A stretch of DNA of 21,329 bases from assembly GCA_947072805.1 (NCBI GenBank), contig CAMTJK010000021.1, positions 1 through 21,329 of the forward strand, given 5' to 3'. Source of the DNA: an uncultured Prevotella sp. (lineage in GTDB: Bacteria > Bacteroidota > Bacteroidia > Bacteroidales > Bacteroidaceae). A model generated the notes under the pieces. The model ran no database searches. It saw nothing but the letters and a program-made list of their open reading frames with translations, and was not told the DNA's origin. Made by a program: the position numbers and the translations under genes. This document shows, piece after piece, positions 17,946 to 21,329 of this stretch (positions are counted from its first letter, which is position 1; each line of letters begins with the position of its first letter).

Positions 17946-20900
17946 ATGAAAAGTTTTGTAAAAAGAATTTTGTTCTTCTCCTTTTGCATGGTATTGCTTG
18001 GAGGGCGAGTTTGGGTAAAAGCGCAAACTGCGAAAAAAGGATTTGTGCCCGTTGATTATGTTAATCCGTTTATCGGAACACAGGGACTTGGAAATACTTT
18101 TCCTGGTGCCGCTATTCCTTTCGGGCTTGTAAAATTGGGACCGGATTGTGGTGATATCTCGTCTAATATGGGGTATAGGCATGATGGACGCGTGAAAGGA
18201 TTCAGCCATTTACATGTGAGTGGAACGGGAGGTGGATGCAAATATGGTAACATTCTCGTTTCTCCGTTTATTGGAACGAAGCCGGCATTCCCGTTCGGAT
18301 ATATGCGTGATGAGGAACATGCCGAGCCGGGATATTTTTCAATGTTGTTGAATCATAAAGGTATTAAGGCAGAACTAACGGCTACGCAGCATACAGGTAT
18401 ACATAGATATACGTTCAGCGAATCGGGAAAAGCTGGAGTGCTCATTGATGCGGGCAGCATTCTTGGGGCTGATTATGGTTTCGGTGAGGCGCAAATTCTG
18501 CTTGGCTCAGAGATTGACATTATATCAGACCACGAGATTACAGGATACAATCGTGTGTCTGGCGGATGGAATATGGGTAAGGCTTTTACAGTATATTTTT
18601 ATGCATGTTCGGATACTCCTGCATGTTCTTCGGGGACATGGAAAGGAGAGTTGTTTACTGAGGCGGGAAAGGCAGAATATGATTCCGGTGAACCTGTTGG
18701 TGCATGGCTTACTTTTGACGAAGCAACAAAGAAGGTAGAACTGCGCGTGGGTATATCGTTTGTCAGTGTAGGAAAAGCCAAGGAGAATTGTATGCGGGAG
18801 GCAATGGCGATAAGTTTTGATGAAGCGCGTTCACAGGCAAAAGATGCATGGAATGAGATGCTTCGGCGGATTGTCATTACAACAGATGACCGTACGGAGT
18901 TGACGAAGTTTTATACAGCGATGTATCATACCATGTTGCAGCCCGTGGACAAGACCGGAGAGAATGCATTATGGAAGAGTGATGCGCCATATTATGATGA
19001 TTTCTATTGTCTTTGGGATACATATCGTACCAGCCACCCCTTGCTTACGTTGTTTGCTCCTGAGCGCGAGGCTGCAATAGTAAATTCTCTTGTTGACATA
19101 TACAAACATGAGGGATATATGCCCGATGGACGTTCGGGAGATTGCAATGGACGGACACAGGGTGGTAGCAATGCGGAGATGGTGGTGGCCGATGCCTTGC
19201 TGAAGAATCTTCCTGGCATTGATGCCGAAGAGGCCATGGATGCTATGCTGAAAGATGCTGAAGTTGCCCCTGGAGGTGACGGGCGTATGTACGGACGGGG
19301 TGGATTGGCTGATTATAAACGGTTGGGATATGTATCTACCGATTACGAACGTGCCGGCACGCGCACTTTAGAGTATGCCGCTAACGACTGGGCGATAGCT
19401 TTATGTGCAAAAAAAATGGGAAAGAATGATCTTTACAGGAAATATGCCAGACGGGCAGGCAATTGGGAAAACCTATGGAAGCCGATAACCTTTGATAATG
19501 TTACCGGGTTTATCATGCCCCGCAAGGCTGACGGCTCATGGGATGATGGCTTTGCCGATCCTACATGGGATTATTATTGTAAGACACCACCTTATGAATT
19601 GGGTATAAGACCGTATGCAGAGATTGGTCCCGAAGATAGAAGGGCAGAGACTTATAATCCGGTAATGGCGGGAAGTTGGTGCAATTTCTTTTATGAAACC
19701 AATTCATGGGAGTATTCATTCTATGTCCCTCATGATGTGGCAAGGCTCGTGGAGAAGTGCGGAGGACGCGCAGATTTCCTTTCACGCCTTGACGACTTCT
19801 TCGACAAGGGACACTTCAATATCGACAACGAGCCGGGATTTCTCACGCCGCTTCTATATAATTATGTGGGCGAACAGTACAGGACCGTAGAGCGCGTGAG
19901 GGCATTGCTGAAGGCGTATTACACCGACAAGGCTGACGGGTTGCCCGGCAACGACGACTCAGGAGCCATGTCTTCGTGGTATGTTTTCCAGCGCATGGGC
20001 TTCTTCCCAAATGCGGGGCAGGATGTTTATCTGATTACATCTCCAAGCTTTTCTAATGTGGAAATTAATATGGGAAATGGAAAAGTGTTGAATGTGACGG
20101 CAGAGAATCTTTCTGAGAAAAATGTCTATGTGAAATCTGTGGAATTAAACGGAAAACCATGGAATAAATCATGGTTTACCCATGCAGATATTGCACAAGG
20201 CGGAACTTTGAGATTCCGTATGGGGAACAGACCGGTGAAGTGGGATACAGGGATGGCTCCACCATCACGTAGTGATATGGGAGTAATCTGTGAGGATTTG
20301 TGTATTGCCGACCCTACCATCTTCCGCGACACGGACGGAACATATTACCTTTACGGGACAAGCCCGGATTCAAACAAAGGGTTCGAAGTGTATCGTTCCG
20401 GCGATCTTGAGACATGGGAAGGTCCGGTGGGCGCACTGGACAGCGGATTCGTCCTGACCCCACAGACCTCGTGGGGAACAAAAGGCTTCTGGGCACCGCA
20501 GGTGTTCCTGCACGATGGCAAGTACTATATGGTGTATACGGCCAACGAGCAGCTTGCCGTGGCCACGGCCGACTCCCCCTGCGGGCCTTTCGTGCAGGCC
20601 GACAAGCAGATGATGCCTGCCGCGATGAAACAAATCGACCCGTTCGTCTTCTTCGACACTGACGGCAAGGCTTACCTGTATCATGTGCGCCTCACCGAGG
20701 GCAACCGCATATTCGTGGCGGAGCTGAATCCCGACCTGAAAAGCGTGAAAGAGGAAACGGCGCGAGAGTGTGTACATGCCGAGAGCGGATGGGAAGACAC
20801 GTGGAACGCCGAATGGTCGGTGACCGAAGGCCCCACGGTAATCAGGCAGGGCGATACCTACTACCTGTTCTATTCGGCCAATGACTTCCGCAATCCTGAC

Positions 20901-21164
20901 TACGCAGTGGGCTATGCCACGGCCTCCTCACCCCTTGGTCCCTGGACCAAGCAGGGGGTGCTGATAAGCCGCGACAACATGGGGAAGAACGGCACGGGAC
21001 ATGGCGACCTGTTCCGCACGGGCGACGGCAGTTGGCAGTATGTCCTGCATGTCCATCACAGTGCCGACCAACCGTCGCCACGCCACACGGCAATCGTCAC
21101 GTTACAGGAAAAGGACGGACAGTTTGTTGCAGAACCTTCCACGCTGCGTATGCTCCGCAAATAG
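17946..21164 (+). CDS. GH92 alpha-mannosidase fused to a GH43 furanosidase domain
   Basis: This 1072-residue secreted protein has two complete catalytic domains. After a signal peptide (about 1-26, KAQ), residues about 35-765 are a full GH92 calcium-dependent exo-alpha-mannosidase: VNPFIGT (39-45), YRTSHPL (360-366), ETNSWEYSF with candidate acid Glu584, NEPGF (628-632), and GNDDSGAMSSWYVF (668-681) with the candidate base Asp pair. The NEP motif, rather than HEP, argues against a strict alpha-1,2-specific type. After a short linker (about 766-784), residues 785-1070 form a five-bladed GH43 domain: ADPTIF with base Asp789, QIDPF with Asp898, and VTEGP with acid Glu961. GH43 enzymes act on arabinofuranosides, xylosides or galactofuranosides. 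Standalone GH92 enzymes are usually about 730-760 residues, so the GH43 part is an addition. Base composition shifts three times within the gene. It follows two gene stubs and ends before two terminator hairpins. Confidence 0.9.
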   Translation: MKSFVKRILFFSFCMVLLGGRVWVKAQTAKKGFVPVDYVNPFIGTQGLGNTFPGAAIPFGLVKLGPDCGDISSNMGYRHDGRVKGFSHLHVSGTGGGCKYGNILVSPFIGTKPAFPFGYMRDEEHAEPGYFSMLLNHKGIKAELTATQHTGIHRYTFSESGKAGVLIDAGSILGADYGFGEAQILLGSEIDIISDHEITGYNRVSGGWNMGKAFTVYFYACSDTPACSSGTWKGELFTEAGKAEYDSGEPVGAWLTFDEATKKVELRVGISFVSVGKAKENCMREAMAISFDEARSQAKDAWNEMLRRIVITTDDRTELTKFYTAMYHTMLQPVDKTGENALWKSDAPYYDDFYCLWDTYRTSHPLLTLFAPEREAAIVNSLVDIYKHEGYMPDGRSGDCNGRTQGGSNAEMVVADALLKNLPGIDAEEAMDAMLKDAEVAPGGDGRMYGRGGLADYKRLGYVSTDYERAGTRTLEYAANDWAIALCAKKMGKNDLYRKYARRAGNWENLWKPITFDNVTGFIMPRKADGSWDDGFADPTWDYYCKTPPYELGIRPYAEIGPEDRRAETYNPVMAGSWCNFFYETNSWEYSFYVPHDVARLVEKCGGRADFLSRLDDFFDKGHFNIDNEPGFLTPLLYNYVGEQYRTVERVRALLKAYYTDKADGLPGNDDSGAMSSWYVFQRMGFFPNAGQDVYLITSPSFSNVEINMGNGKVLNVTAENLSEKNVYVKSVELNGKPWNKSWFTHADIAQGGTLRFRMGNRPVKWDTGMAPPSRSDMGVICEDLCIADPTIFRDTDGTYYLYGTSPDSNKGFEVYRSGDLETWEGPVGALDSGFVLTPQTSWGTKGFWAPQVFLHDGKYYMVYTANEQLAVATADSPCGPFVQADKQMMPAAMKQIDPFVFFDTDGKAYLYHVRLTEGNRIFVAELNPDLKSVKEETARECVHAESGWEDTWNAEWSVTEGPTVIRQGDTYYLFYSANDFRNPDYAVGYATASSPLGPWTKQGVLISRDNMGKNGTGHGDLFRTGDGSWQYVLHVHHSADQPSPRHTAIVTLQEKDGQFVAEPSTLRMLRK

Positions 21165-21176
21165 CAGTGGAACAGA

Positions 21177-21226
21177 GGCTGCAAAATAAAAAGCGGTCTG
21201 TGATCCTTATTGCAGCCTTTTATTTT
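21177..21226 (+). terminator. Intrinsic terminator at the end of the operon
   Basis: GGCTGCAA (21177-21184) pairs with TTGCAGCC (21210-21217) across a 25-base loop and is followed by TTTTATTTT, 12 bases after the GH92-GH43 stop. The loop is large, but the stem is perfect and the T-rich tail follows at once, so it is a plausible end for the operon transcript. Confidence 0.55.
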
Positions 21227-21268
21227 CCTAAATTCCGCAGCACTTTAGTTTAACTATTTTTATAAGTA

Positions 21269-21300
21269 CCTGAGCAACAAAAAAGTTGCTCAGGATTTTG
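21269..21300. terminator. Perfect hairpin, bidirectional terminator-like
   Basis: CCTGAGCAAC (21269-21278) and GTTGCTCAGG (21285-21294) form a perfect 10-base stem around an A6 loop, followed by ATTTTG. On the other side, TATTTTTATA (21255-21264) would supply a partial A/T-rich flank for the opposite direction. It could back up the preceding terminator or stop transcription of a leftward gene that begins beyond the window. Confidence 0.6.
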
Positions 21301-21329
21301 CCATGTCAGATTTTTCACTTACCTTAGTG

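Overview
The window looks like a Bacteroidales chromosome segment. It carries most of one or two polysaccharide utilization loci (PULs): a SusC/SusD pair, a hybrid two-component system (HTCS) and secreted glycoside hydrolases, all on the + strand. Gene starts mostly lack Shine-Dalgarno sequences, as is usual in Bacteroidota. Two secreted proteins end in tails resembling type IX secretion (T9SS) sorting domains, which fits Prevotella-like or related T9SS-bearing lineages better than a typical Bacteroides. This taxonomic reading is an inference.

Left block (1-5643): the last codons of an upstream gene, a GH13 alpha-glucosidase-like enzyme, a GH2 beta-glycosidase, and a secreted protein with five ELWxxDGT repeats. 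A strong hairpin at 5672-5698 closes this block. A second terminator-like hairpin at 5730-5751 sits just upstream of the SusC start and may be an attenuator.

Right block (5773-21164), apparently one operon with short gaps: SusC transporter, SusD lipoprotein, a SusE-position surface lipoprotein, a sialidase-fold enzyme resembling GH93 with a CBM9-like domain and T9SS-like tail, a full HTCS regulator, two broken genes reduced to their signal peptides, and a 1072-residue protein that joins a GH92 alpha-mannosidase to a complete GH43 furanosidase-type domain. The expected logic is that surface proteins bind the glycan, SusC/D imports oligosaccharides, the periplasmic or surface enzymes trim them, and the HTCS senses a product and activates transcription. 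The enzyme set suggests a glycan containing both alpha-mannose and a furanose (arabinofuranose or galactofuranose).

The most unusual material lies at 17677-21164. The GH92-GH43 gene changes base composition abruptly at about 19740, 20015 and 20310, the last at the first catalytic motif of the GH43 domain. It is preceded by two signal-peptide stubs, one of which is the beginning of another GH43 gene. This reads as a remodelled PUL tail. The window closes with two terminator hairpins and a stretch that may be the edge of a mobile element. I saw no tRNA, rRNA or CRISPR array.
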